A stretch of DNA of 44,817 bases, from NCBI GenBank assembly GCA_964473335.1, contig CAYYOO010000004.1:1-44817 (forward strand). Reading direction: 5' to 3'. A model generated the notes under the pieces. That model worked only from the letters and a program-made list of their open reading frames with translations. It was not told the DNA's origin and did no database searches. The translations under genes were made by a program, and so were the position numbers. This document shows, in pieces, positions 34,554 to 43,314 of this stretch; the stretch's first letter is position 1; every line of letters begins with the position of its first letter. Origin of the DNA: CAYZTD01 sp964473335. GTDB taxonomy: Archaea > Thermoplasmatota > E2 > DHVEG-1.

Positions 34554-34748
34554 ATGGTTGAGTGTAAGGTTGATGAAAATAAGATAAAATGCAATTGTAC
34601 TTATCCTTGTGATAAGAAGGGAATGTGCTGTGAATGTCTTCGTTATCATTTAAGCAGAAACGAACTACCAGCTTGTTGTTTTCCTGATGATATTGAAAAA
34701 ACCTATGATAGATCCTTTGAAAAGTTCATTGAAATCAATCAAAAATAA
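34554..34748 (+). CDS. Small Cys-rich protein (DUF6485-like)
   Basis: The 64-residue protein has a dense cysteine pattern CNCTYPCDKKGMCCECLRYH and LPACCFP, resembling the DUF6485 group of small metal-binding proteins. AGGAGG lies about 10 nt before the ATG. It is the last gene of the winged helix-rbkR-polX-ligA run. The function is unknown. The family name is from memory of the cysteine pattern. Confidence 0.75.
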   Translation: MVECKVDENKIKCNCTYPCDKKGMCCECLRYHLSRNELPACCFPDDIEKTYDRSFEKFIEINQK

Positions 34749-34755
34749 AAAAAAA

Positions 34756-35334
34756 TTATTTTTTTGTGAAAGTTATATCATAGCCATTCATTGTCAGAGT
34801 AAGCTTGTTTCCGCCATTTGAAAAACTGTAATCATAAGAACCTTCCGTAACAGTACTAGTCACTTGGGTTGTTGACGATATAACTAATTTATTATTTTCA
34901 ACTTTCCATGTTCCAACCTCAGAAAGTTGGCCCATAGAACCTACATCCATAGTATTATCTGAATTGAACTTATACTGAACACTCATTCCCATCACTGAAT
35001 ATTCCCAGGTTCCTACAAATTTACTTTCTTCAGAATTTAACATTTCTCCACCAAAAATTCCAAAGACAACTGCGGCTATTACAACAACTGCTACTACAAC
35101 AGCTAAAATAACTGCTATAAGTTTTTTATCTGGTTTTTTTGAAGATTTTGACGGTATCTGAGTATTATGATAACCCTGAGCAGGCGGCATTTGAGAGTTT
35201 TGGTTTTCATAGTTTTGATTATTAATTTCATTTGATGCAGGCACTTGAGAATCAAGAACTTTTGCACCACAATTAGTACAAAATTTTTGCCCTTCACCTA
35301 AAGGCGACCCACATTTTACACAATTATTTTGCAT
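34756..35334 (-). CDS. Zinc-ribbon membrane-anchored protein with lipocalin-like extracellular domain
   Basis: The 192-residue protein starts with a zinc ribbon (CVKCGSPLGEGQKFCTNCG, residues 5-23), then a Gln/Asn/Pro linker, a membrane helix at about 70-95, and an external beta-rich domain (FVGTWEYSVMGMSVQYKFNSDNT, GTWKVENNKLVIS) of the bacterial DUF5640/lipocalin-like kind. The zinc ribbon would be cytoplasmic. It stands next to the pilus-like genes and may be an accessory. Function is not established. Confidence 0.75.
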   Translation of the reverse strand: MQNNCVKCGSPLGEGQKFCTNCGAKVLDSQVPASNEINNQNYENQNSQMPPAQGYHNTQIPSKSSKKPDKKLIAVILAVVVAVVVIAAVVFGIFGGEMLNSEESKFVGTWEYSVMGMSVQYKFNSDNTMDVGSMGQLSEVGTWKVENNKLVISSTTQVTSTVTEGSYDYSFSNGGNKLTLTMNGYDITFTKK

Positions 35335-35403
35335 AATAATTTCCTCATCTGTTTAAGACAAATAATAAAGCTTTAATTAACTATTTCTAAAAAAAATAGA
35401 TTT

Positions 35404-37389
35404 TTATCCTGGGAAAATTCTGGCGAATAAAATTTGTCCTAATATTACTGTTAAAGAAAAAACAGTTATTGATGTCGGCATCATTTTTCCTAGTGAATAC
35501 ATATATGATGCTTTATCATCGCCTTCATCTATTCCATTGCTAAATCTTACAAGTAAAAAGATCAGTTCTAAGATATAGATCCCAATTACTAGAACAAAAT
35601 ATTCAGTTCTAATATTTTCTAGTGAAAAGGAATCTGTAACACCGGGAAGTCCTGATGCTAAGCCCATAGCTGAATCAGACGGTAGTTTATCAGATATGTT
35701 TGTTATAATATTTGATATCAACTTTGTAATAGAAAGTGTAACAGCTCCAATTAAAGGTGCAAAGATTGCAACAGTTGATCTAAGAGTTGAAGTTAGTGAA
35801 AAAAGTGTGTCTTTTATCTTTTTTTCTACTTCCTGGAGTGCTTTTAGGTGGTCTGCAATTTTAATTATAGAAATACTGACTGCTCTTTGGCTTTTTTTAA
35901 TTCCTTCAACAAAAAGCCTCATAATAGCCTTGATTCTATCTGAATATACATATTTTAAGGATCCATATTCATAATCAAACATTGAATCGCGAAGATTTGT
36001 ATGCATCGCTGTTAGGTTGTAACCAGTCTTATTAAAAACTTCTGAGATCTTTGATCCTTTCATTGTGTGTGCTGCATACATAAAGCTTTCTTCAGGAGAT
36101 TTTTCTTCAGATATTCTTTTTCCTAGTATGTATAATGCATCACTGAATTCTTTTTCTATTTGCTTGATATCATCTCGAACCTTTTTATATGGCCGGTATA
36201 CACTTAGTGCATACAAGCTAACAGTTAATGCAAAACCCCATATTATGAAAAGTGTTACAGGAAAATATGAATTCAGCCCGTTTGGGCTTATTATAAAATT
36301 CAATAAAGGATTTGTTGTGTTACTTTTGATAAATAACGGGAGAATCATAAAAAATATACCAGGTAGAGCTACAATTGCACCTGATATAATTGCTATTGTC
36401 AATCTCCTTTTTTTATTTATATGTTTAAGTTCTGGATGATCACTTGGTATGTTTGGAGGGTTAAATGTTGCAGGTCTTTGAAGAAGTATTTTTCTTGTGT
36501 AAAAGAAAATAAACAAAGGAAGGATTATATCATATAAGAAGAAAACTTGAATAATTGTAATTTTTAGACCAACTAGACCTGCTGCTGGAAGCATTGCAAC
36601 TAGTGATAAAGGTATCATTATTCCTATTGAATATATGACCATCGCTGGTTGATGCAGGCTGTTTGCAAACTTGTTCATCATCTCTTGGGTTCCGTCTAAT
36701 GCAACATCAAGAGCACGGTTTAATGTAACCATCCTTGATGCTTCGTTTCTCTCCTGAATTGAACTTCTTATAAGATGTAGAGATCTTTTAAAATATTCAC
36801 TCCATTTTCCCCATTGATCTGCAAAATCAGTAAGTGCATCATCTATTCCATGGTATGTTCTTATTTGCATATCCCATAGCATTTTTCTAAAATCCTTTGC
36901 TAGTTGTGTATTTGATTCAGATGCAGCAAATTTTACACTGTTTTCAAGGTTTGGTACAAGTTTTATGTACATTACTAGATAAGAAAGAATCTCGGGGATA
37001 TCACCTAAAGAATGTATTTTAATATATTTAGCATAGGTCTTAGGATAACTTACTATTAAATTTAGTAATACAATAGGTAAGATAATTGTCATTGAAAACA
37101 TTAAGAAGATTGTCAGTAGATCTAGACTAGCAATATCTGAACTATAAACAATTATTATAAGTAGATCTACTAAAAATAAGGCAATAAAGGATAAAAAAGC
37201 TACAGCATATGAGGCTAGTAAAATATCGTAAGTCGTTACTTCTAAGCCTGTAAAATTCAGATTCTCTAGATATTCTTGATTGAAAATTTTTTTAATTTTA
37301 TTTTTAGTTTTTTGATTTTCTTTAAGCATCCATGAAAAATTCTTCTTTGAAAATTTTATAAACAATTCATACCAGTTTTCTTCGCTCAT
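35404..37389 (-). CDS. TadC/FlaJ-like type II secretion F-domain membrane protein
   Basis: The 661-residue polytopic membrane protein has two T2SSF domains (LGDIPEILSYLVMYIKLVPNLENSVKFAA and FSDALYILGKRISEEKSPEESFMYAAHTM), each followed by membrane helices, as in archaeal pilus and archaellum platform proteins. It pairs with the ATPase encoded just upstream, overlapping it by 1 nt (TAATG), so the two are translationally coupled. It forms the inner-membrane platform for pilin assembly. Confidence 0.9.
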   Translation of the reverse strand: MSEENWYELFIKFSKKNFSWMLKENQKTKNKIKKIFNQEYLENLNFTGLEVTTYDILLASYAVAFLSFIALFLVDLLIIIVYSSDIASLDLLTIFLMFSMTIILPIVLLNLIVSYPKTYAKYIKIHSLGDIPEILSYLVMYIKLVPNLENSVKFAASESNTQLAKDFRKMLWDMQIRTYHGIDDALTDFADQWGKWSEYFKRSLHLIRSSIQERNEASRMVTLNRALDVALDGTQEMMNKFANSLHQPAMVIYSIGIMIPLSLVAMLPAAGLVGLKITIIQVFFLYDIILPLFIFFYTRKILLQRPATFNPPNIPSDHPELKHINKKRRLTIAIISGAIVALPGIFFMILPLFIKSNTTNPLLNFIISPNGLNSYFPVTLFIIWGFALTVSLYALSVYRPYKKVRDDIKQIEKEFSDALYILGKRISEEKSPEESFMYAAHTMKGSKISEVFNKTGYNLTAMHTNLRDSMFDYEYGSLKYVYSDRIKAIMRLFVEGIKKSQRAVSISIIKIADHLKALQEVEKKIKDTLFSLTSTLRSTVAIFAPLIGAVTLSITKLISNIITNISDKLPSDSAMGLASGLPGVTDSFSLENIRTEYFVLVIGIYILELIFLLVRFSNGIDEGDDKASYMYSLGKMMPTSITVFSLTVILGQILFARIFPG

Positions 37390-39608
37390 TATATATTCTC
37401 AGAATATTTTTCAAACCATTCTTCCCACATTTGTTTTACTTTGTTGTAGTTGACTTTCTTGTCTCTTCTCTTACTTTCTTCAAGAAACATCCAAAAAGCA
37501 TTGTTTGCATCACGGTTTGCTTCGGCCTCAAGTAGAATTGGTTTTTCTTCAGCTTTTTTTACAATAATCTTTTTAATTTCTGTTCTGAGTCTAATGTTTT
37601 GTAGCGATCTTTCAACTGATATCCCCCATTTTTTTGAAATATTTTCAATTATCTGGGATTGCCCCATATCAAGTAGATCTGTTGATCTCAATAAGTCCTT
37701 TGATGCATCATATACCATTGTATCTTGGAATACTTCATCTGGATCTGGATTTTTTGTCCATCCTGTTTTTGTGATCTCTGAGATTTGTACAACCCTTCTT
37801 TTTCGTTCTACTCCTCCCTCTGCTCTTATTGGTGCAGCAATTACTACTGCATCTACTGCTTTAAAAGATGTTGATGGAACTCCTATATCATACACTACTC
37901 TTTCATATACATCACGGGTTGTTGATCCATGTATCGTCCCCATTATCAAGTTTCCTGCCGCACCAACTCTCATTGCTTCAAATAGTACTTTTGCTTCGAC
38001 TCCTCTTACCTCTCCTAGTATTAATACAGATTCGCCAAGTCTAAGTGCTGTTCTTAGGGCTTCAGTAGGCCCTATTTCAGTGGATGCATTGCTAGCTCCA
38101 ATTGATTTTGTTATAAGTGATTGTATCTTGTAGCCGTTTTTTTGTAATATCTCAACTGGAATTTCTGGTGTGTCTTCTATTGTCAACACTCTGAATCTTT
38201 GCGGTATTTCAAGAATCAATGAGTTTAGTAGAGATGTTTTTCCTGCTCCTCTACTACCGGCAATTAGTAATGATGCCTGGCCGTCTATTAAATAACTTAG
38301 AAAACCAGCTGCCTCGGGTGATATCATCTTGTTTTTTATGAAGTGAGCTAGCGTCCATGGTTTCTGCCTGTGTCTTCTTAAAGCAAAGGCTATTCCTTTA
38401 GGAGTCAACGGGTTTGATATTGCTGCAACTCTTGTATGATATGACTCTAGATCCATGTCAAGTACAGGTGATGCTTCAGAAAAAGCGCGTCCTGAGAGAG
38501 TTCTAAATCTTGATGCCAGGGCATCGATATCTCCATTTGATAAAAATATGTTTGATGTGAATTCCTCGCCGTCTACTACAATATGTAGGGGATTATTTAC
38601 AACTGGTGCATTCACATATACATCTTGTATTCTTTTATCAAGTAGTAAATCTTCTATTATTCCAAAACCAGCTGTATACCTAGAAAAAACATCAGATAAA
38701 TAATCTAACCTACTCATATTTAGATCAATTTTTTCTTTTTCTTTGAATTCTGTTATGATTTTTTTTCCTAGTTTTTGAAAATATTCTCTAGCTGATTCAG
38801 CATCCATAAATGATGCATCTTTTGGTCTGTGACTTGATAGATATCCTCTTACTTTCTCTAGTAAAAATAGTTCTTTTTGCGGTAGCTCATATTCAGATGG
38901 TATTACAAAATATAATTTTTCAGGTCTTGATTTTAGAGTGTAATGTGTAACATTCATTGGTCTTCTTCGGTCTCTTTTAACTTCATATGATTCAAGAAAT
39001 ACTGCATCCGGCGGTGGAGCAAGCCTTATATATGAATCAATAAAACCAGGCCGTACATATGGTCTTATATAGTTACGATAAAATATTTCTTTGTCTTCGT
39101 TTTGATTTTGTAAATATCTATCTATTTTTCCTTTTGATAGCATTTCTTCTATAATTTTTTTGAATTCTGCATTACATTTTTTACAAAAGCTATCATTATT
39201 GTTATTTTCTTTGTAGTATTTTTTTAAAAGAATAAATCCATTGAATGGATCATAGTTTGTTATTTCAATTATTTTCTTAATTTTATTGTATCTTTCAAGA
39301 TTACATTCTTTACATTTATTTTTGTTTTTACTTGGCAGCTTTAAATGATTATATGCATTTATATTTTCAAGAAAAGTATTTAGGTCTTTTATTATCTCTA
39401 TTTCTCTCCCTTCAAAAACCTTTACGTAGGCATGATTAAGTATCAACCTATCTACTGTGTTTTCTTTTTGAATTATCTTAAATATGTTTTTTCTGCAGGT
39501 TCTATCAAATATTGTTGAGTTACCAATTTCACAGTTCCTGCAGTTTATCTTTATTGTTTTTTTCCCATATCTTCTGAATGAGTTATATAGACATTTGTTT
39601 TTTTGCAT
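37389..39608 (-). CDS. FlaI/GspE-like secretion ATPase with N-terminal zinc clusters
   Basis: The 739-residue protein has a C-terminal motor with Walker A GSRGAGKTS at 451-459, the Asp box TIEDTPEIPV, Walker B LILGEVRG and a His box. The N-terminal 150 residues contain Cys6, Cys23, Cys26, Cys38 and a second set Cys99/Cys102 and Cys142/Cys145, which look like two four-cysteine zinc sites. Such sites are not part of the usual VirB11/FlaI core. It drives the neighbouring FlaJ-like platform. No pilin or prepilin peptidase is adjacent in the same operon. Confidence 0.92.
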   Translation of the reverse strand: MQKNKCLYNSFRRYGKKTIKINCRNCEIGNSTIFDRTCRKNIFKIIQKENTVDRLILNHAYVKVFEGREIEIIKDLNTFLENINAYNHLKLPSKNKNKCKECNLERYNKIKKIIEITNYDPFNGFILLKKYYKENNNNDSFCKKCNAEFKKIIEEMLSKGKIDRYLQNQNEDKEIFYRNYIRPYVRPGFIDSYIRLAPPPDAVFLESYEVKRDRRRPMNVTHYTLKSRPEKLYFVIPSEYELPQKELFLLEKVRGYLSSHRPKDASFMDAESAREYFQKLGKKIITEFKEKEKIDLNMSRLDYLSDVFSRYTAGFGIIEDLLLDKRIQDVYVNAPVVNNPLHIVVDGEEFTSNIFLSNGDIDALASRFRTLSGRAFSEASPVLDMDLESYHTRVAAISNPLTPKGIAFALRRHRQKPWTLAHFIKNKMISPEAAGFLSYLIDGQASLLIAGSRGAGKTSLLNSLILEIPQRFRVLTIEDTPEIPVEILQKNGYKIQSLITKSIGASNASTEIGPTEALRTALRLGESVLILGEVRGVEAKVLFEAMRVGAAGNLIMGTIHGSTTRDVYERVVYDIGVPSTSFKAVDAVVIAAPIRAEGGVERKRRVVQISEITKTGWTKNPDPDEVFQDTMVYDASKDLLRSTDLLDMGQSQIIENISKKWGISVERSLQNIRLRTEIKKIIVKKAEEKPILLEAEANRDANNAFWMFLEESKRRDKKVNYNKVKQMWEEWFEKYSENI

Positions 39609-39675
39609 GCACTCTCACTATTTTTAAAATTATTTTTCTTTTTTTTAGAGTTAATACTATGATTTTTTTTTATAA

Positions 39676-39729
39676 CTGTTATGTAACAAATAATAACAGA
39701 AAAAATGTCATTTTGTTATCATCATAACA
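39676..39729. promoter_or_regulatory. Two TGTTAT/ATAACA dyads in divergent promoter region
   Basis: CTGTTAT (39676-39682) faces ATAACAG (39693-39699), and TGTTAT (39714-39719) faces ATAACA (39724-39729). Their centres are 34 bp apart, in the spacer between the secretion ATPase and the HerA-like gene. This could be a shared operator for both transcripts. No regulator is identified, and AT-rich context lowers certainty. Confidence 0.4.
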
Positions 39730-39792
39730 TAAAATATATAATGATACATTTTGATTGATTCGTGTTAATATTATAGAGTGGGTGTGTTAATC

Positions 39793-41094
39793 ATGTTAAA
39801 TGAAACTGAGGATCTCACAGGTGTTACTAATAAAAGCTATGTCCTTGGACGAAGAAATAAAAGTGAAAAAGGAAAATTGAACATCGGCAGATACTATGCT
39901 CTTGATTCTTCTCTTGGCTCTAATGTCTTTATTGATGTTTTAAAGCCTCATGTTACATTGATCTGCGGAAAAAGAGGTTATGGTAAATCATATACAATTG
40001 GTGTTTTTTTAGAAGAAATTGCAAAACTTGAGCCTGAAGTTAAAAAAAACCTAGGAATAGTTGTCATTGATACACTAGGAATATACTGGACTACTAAATA
40101 TGAAAATAAGGAAAATTTAGCTGAGATTAAAAGATGGAATAAAAAACCAATGGGTTTTGATATAGATTTGTTTGTACCAAAAAATCTAGTAAACCAATAT
40201 AAAGAAAATAATATTGATGTAAAAGATTTTAGTATCAGAGTATCTGAACTATCATCTTTTCATTGGTGTGAACTTTTTAATGTTAAATCTACTGATCCCT
40301 TAGGAATAGCAATAACAAGAGCTATAATTAATTTAAAAGAAAAAAGTACTTTATTTGATATTTATGATATTCTTAATTATATTAATGAAGATGAAAAAGT
40401 AGACAAGAATGTTAAATTGTCTGCTGAAAATTTTTTAAAAAATGCTGAATCATGGGGAATTTTTGATAAAAAAGGGATTAGTACTTCTAAGTTTGTTGAA
40501 CGAGGTGTTGTAACGGTTCTTGATATTAGTCAATTACCAGATTCAAAATTAAAAGATATTGTGTCTTCAATAATCGGTAAAAAAATCTTTGAAGAAAGAG
40601 TTAAATCAAGAAAACTACATGAACAAGAAAAAATGGGTTTTAATATTGAAAAGCAAGGTATACCTATGGTATGGCTTGCAATAGATGAAGCTCAAATCTT
40701 TTTACCTAATAGTCTTTCCACTCTATCTAAAGAAGTATTTATAAATCAATGGATGAGGCAGGGAAGGCAGCCTGGATTGTCTTTATTATTAGCAACACAA
40801 AGACCTAGTGCTCTAGACCAAGAGGTACTTTCCCACAGCGATATAATTATCTGTCATAGGCTTACTGCTCAAGAGGATATTGATGCACTTTCCAAAATCA
40901 GGCCAACCTATATGCATGGAACTATTAGAGAGTCGATTAAGAAGGTCGGTGATGAGAGAGGTGTTGCATTAATTGTTGATGATACCTCTGAGTCATCTCA
41001 TATAATAAAGGTGCGCCCACGCCTCAGTTGGCATGGAGGCGCTGAATCCTTAGTAATTGAACCTGGGAAGAATTGTTATGAGAAAAATGAATAA
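39793..41094 (+). CDS. HerA-like hexameric ATPase (DUF87 family)
   Basis: The protein has about 433 residues. Walker A is ICGKRGYGKSYTIG, Walker B is MVWLAIDEAQIFLP, an Arg-finger-like segment is WMRQGRQPGLSLLLATQRPSAL, and SDIIICHRLTAQEDIDAL matches the HerA/FtsK-like C-terminal part. HerA relatives pump DNA or serve in secretion. ATG 39793 is preferred over GTG 39778 because GGTG lies 8 nt before it. It is divergent from the pilus ATPase and overlaps the pilin-like gene, so it is probably part of the same surface apparatus. Confidence 0.88.
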   Translation: MLNETEDLTGVTNKSYVLGRRNKSEKGKLNIGRYYALDSSLGSNVFIDVLKPHVTLICGKRGYGKSYTIGVFLEEIAKLEPEVKKNLGIVVIDTLGIYWTTKYENKENLAEIKRWNKKPMGFDIDLFVPKNLVNQYKENNIDVKDFSIRVSELSSFHWCELFNVKSTDPLGIAITRAIINLKEKSTLFDIYDILNYINEDEKVDKNVKLSAENFLKNAESWGIFDKKGISTSKFVERGVVTVLDISQLPDSKLKDIVSSIIGKKIFEERVKSRKLHEQEKMGFNIEKQGIPMVWLAIDEAQIFLPNSLSTLSKEVFINQWMRQGRQPGLSLLLATQRPSALDQEVLSHSDIIICHRLTAQEDIDALSKIRPTYMHGTIRESIKKVGDERGVALIVDDTSESSHIIKVRPRLSWHGGAESLVIEPGKNCYEKNE

Positions 41095-41650
41095 TTTAGC
41101 TGCTGATATGATTCCTATTAGATTGATTATCAGTATTGCAATTATTGCAGCAATTTCATTTCTTTTTGCTGTAGGTTTTTTTAGTTTTAATGTTACAGTT
41201 TCAGAAAATAATACTTTAAATGATGTAAATTATCTCTTATCAAATCTAGATTCAGTTATAGCAAGCGGGGTTGCTAGAGATATATATAAACCAGATAGTG
41301 CAGAAGGGACTAAAAGGACAATTTCTTTTGATTTAGCTGATAACCTTGAATATATTGGTTTTGGTGTTGACCCAGATCCAAATAATGATGGCATTATTGA
41401 ATCAGGTTTAACTAACGAGGGTAGTGTCATTTTTTATAAAGTCTCAGGTAGTAGTAAAAAAGTTTCATGGTTGGATAGTAGAATAAAGTTTAGAGAGGGA
41501 ATAAATAATGGGAATAAATGGGTGATAAACAACCTTGATCAGGGTTTTATTATAACTAGAGGAGGTAAGGTTTTAATCACCTTTGAGCTTGTTGAAAGGT
41601 TCAATAACAAATATATTTTAATCCATTCAAATGACGGAATTGAAAATTGA
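41078..41650 (+). CDS. Pilin-like or pseudopilin-like single-pass surface protein
   Basis: The protein has about 190 residues. A short charged N terminus (MRKMNNLAADMIPIR) is followed by a hydrophobic helix LIISIAIIAAISFLFAVGFFSF and then an extracellular beta-rich domain with a DPDPNNDG loop that may bind Ca2+. The layout fits archaeal type IV pilin-like proteins, but a clean class III peptidase site is not visible. ATG 41078 follows GGAAG by 7 nt and overlaps the HerA-like stop by 17 nt, implying coupling. A farther start at 41057 is less likely. Confidence 0.68.
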   Translation: MRKMNNLAADMIPIRLIISIAIIAAISFLFAVGFFSFNVTVSENNTLNDVNYLLSNLDSVIASGVARDIYKPDSAEGTKRTISFDLADNLEYIGFGVDPDPNNDGIIESGLTNEGSVIFYKVSGSSKKVSWLDSRIKFREGINNGNKWVINNLDQGFIITRGGKVLITFELVERFNNKYILIHSNDGIEN

Positions 41651-41668
41651 TAGGATATTTTGTTTCAG

Positions 41669-41974
41669 TTATTTTTTCTTATTTTTCATTTTTAAAGTTA
41701 TTTCGATAGAAGATACATTAGAAGTTCTACCTTCTTCTTCGTTGGTAAGACTCTCTGTGCCAATTTGTATATCTTTTAGTTCAGCATCTTTAATAAATCT
41801 ATTTCTTGAAATCTCTGCGGTATCAACTGCTCTGCTTATAGCTCTACCTCTTGCTTTAATAATAACTTCATCAGAACCACCTGTGTTAAATTGGGTTACT
41901 ACTGCAAGTACATAACTCATCGGTGGTTTATTTCCAACGTATATCACATTTTCGTCTTTTTTTCCTTCTGACAT
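41669..41974 (-). CDS. albA: DNA/RNA-binding protein Alba
   Basis: The 101-residue protein has the core VIYVGNKPPMSYVLAVVTQFN and the segment IIKARGRAISRAVDTAEISRNRF, with a Lys-rich C-terminal tail. GGTGA lies 7 nt before ATG 41974, so the longer frame from 42070 is not the gene. Alba coats chromosomal DNA and RNA. It converges with the pilin-like gene with 18 nt between stops. Confidence 0.95.
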   Translation of the reverse strand: MSEGKKDENVIYVGNKPPMSYVLAVVTQFNTGGSDEVIIKARGRAISRAVDTAEISRNRFIKDAELKDIQIGTESLTNEEEGRTSNVSSIEITLKMKNKKK

Positions 41975-42076
41975 AAATAGTTCACCGCCTAATGGGGCTA
42001 ATCTAACTTTGTTTTTATAAAATCCAATTACAATACTCTGTCTTAGTATATAAATGCTACATAGAAACAAGCTAAA

Positions 42077-42099
42077 GATGCAGGGGAAGGGATTTGAAC
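42077..42099. repeat. tRNA-Leu-3'-end-like direct repeat, left copy
   Basis: The 23-bp sequence begins GATGCAGGGG and ends ATTTGAAC. It matches 20 of 23 positions at 44725-44747 in the same orientation. On the minus strand it reads like a tRNA-Leu 3' end (TTCAAATCCCTTCCCCTGCA), but the rest of a tRNA is absent. A perfect 11-bp inverted repeat, GATTTGAACTT/AAGTTCAAATC at 42091-42113, overlaps it. It could be an attachment-site scar. Confidence 0.55.
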
Positions 42100-42220
42100 T
42101 TCAAGTTCAAATCTCTTTTCTTCAAAAATAACTACGGCAATTATTGAAAAAATCTTTTGAGTTAGTGTAAAATTTTTGTTTTATATAAAGAAATTAAAAG
42201 AAAAATAAAATCATGTTGAT

Positions 42221-42868
42221 TTACAGATATATGATTTCTGCATCTTCTCTTAATTGTTGAATTAATTTTTGTTGTGCCATTTGTTGTTTGTATGATTGTA
42301 ATTGATCTTCGTAAGACATTCCTTGTTGTTCAAGTTGTTCTTTAAACTCTTCTAGGGTTTGACCTTGTTGTTGAAGCATAGTTTCTAATTCTGCTTCTGC
42401 TTCTTCATCAGTTACATTAAATTCTTCTTTTTCAAGTGTAATCTCTAAATAATCTTGTACAGCAATTTGTTCTTTTAGTTGTTCAAAATCCATTCCGTAT
42501 TGTGTAAGTATTTCTTCTGCTTTCTCAGTTGTTAAATTTGTTTCACCAAGCATACTTTCCAGATCTTTTAATGCTTCATTATCGCTTGGAATGTATTCCT
42601 GAGCCTCTTGATTAAGTACTTCTTGATCTATTAATCCTTCAAGTGCATCTTCTTCAGATATCTCTTGACCTTGTTGAGAGTATTGTTGTTGGTAATCTGC
42701 TACATCATCTGAATTTATTTCTTCACCATTTACAGTTGCAACAACATCGCCAGAGGTTTCTCCGTTACCATCTTCAGTGTCTTTTTCTGTATTGTCCTCT
42801 ACACAACCAGTGAATGCTAGAACTATCAACAGCGTCAAAAACAGGGCTATAAATAATTTTCTCTTAAT
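42221..42868 (-). CDS. SurA/PrsA N-terminal-domain lipoprotein (chaperone-like)
   Basis: The protein has up to 215 residues. A signal peptide (KRKLFIALFLTLLIVLAFTGC) ends at a likely lipobox Cys. A Ser/Asp/Glu linker follows, then a SurA-N helical domain (VVATVNGEEINSDDVADY ... LIDQEVLNQEAQEY). No parvulin PPIase domain is visible. TTG 42838 lies inside the signal peptide. The KRK start of the signal is preceded by ATT 42868 and no ATG, GTG or TTG before the upstream stop, so the start codon is uncertain and possibly AUU. It is divergent from htrA. Confidence 0.75.
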   Translation of the reverse strand: MKRKLFIALFLTLLIVLAFTGCVEDNTEKDTEDGNGETSGDVVATVNGEEINSDDVADYQQQYSQQGQEISEEDALEGLIDQEVLNQEAQEYIPSDNEALKDLESMLGETNLTTEKAEEILTQYGMDFEQLKEQIAVQDYLEITLEKEEFNVTDEEAEAELETMLQQQGQTLEEFKEQLEQQGMSYEDQLQSYKQQMAQQKLIQQLREDAEIIYL

Positions 42869-43314
42869 ATTATCAACTCATATATTCAATCACTCAATTT
42901 AGCTCTTCTTACTTAATATTTTTGGAGGAATTTGGTTCAAGTCTAGTCCTAAAACTATTTCCCACCTTTTTATTCAATATGTAATAGAATTGATAACCAT
43001 ATTTTTAATTAATTGAGCATTCAATTAGTATAAATTTCAAATAACTACAATTGCTACTTTTAAATCAATTTCTATAGCAAAATCTTTCATCTAAAACGTA
43101 AAATGCCCATATTACAGCAGTACTAGATTTAATAGGAAAAAAATTGAGAAAATAATGAATCGTAAGTTTTTTAAACTACTAATATAGTTTGTTATATATA
43201 AAATACAAAAATTGGAGTGATATAAAAATAGATAATCCCTGATCTATTAATTTATCCGCAATATTAGCATAATTTTATATTTTTTAAGATGTAAAAAAAT
43301 AATTGGTGTTTATA
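42869..43314. other. Divergent intergenic region between SurA-like and HtrA genes
   Basis: The 446-nt region has no supportable gene. TTATATATAAA at about 43193-43203 and AATTTTATATTTT at about 43270 are TATA-like on the plus strand and may serve htrA. The region contains only very short frames. Confidence 0.45.

Noticed and set aside
37450..38133. 227-codon plus-strand open frame
   Set aside because: It is antisense to the secretion ATPase motor domain, whose motifs are intact; low-complexity composition is typical of a shadow frame.
41631..41915. 94-codon plus-strand frame overlapping Alba
   Set aside because: Alba on the minus strand is unmistakable; the plus frame is its shadow.
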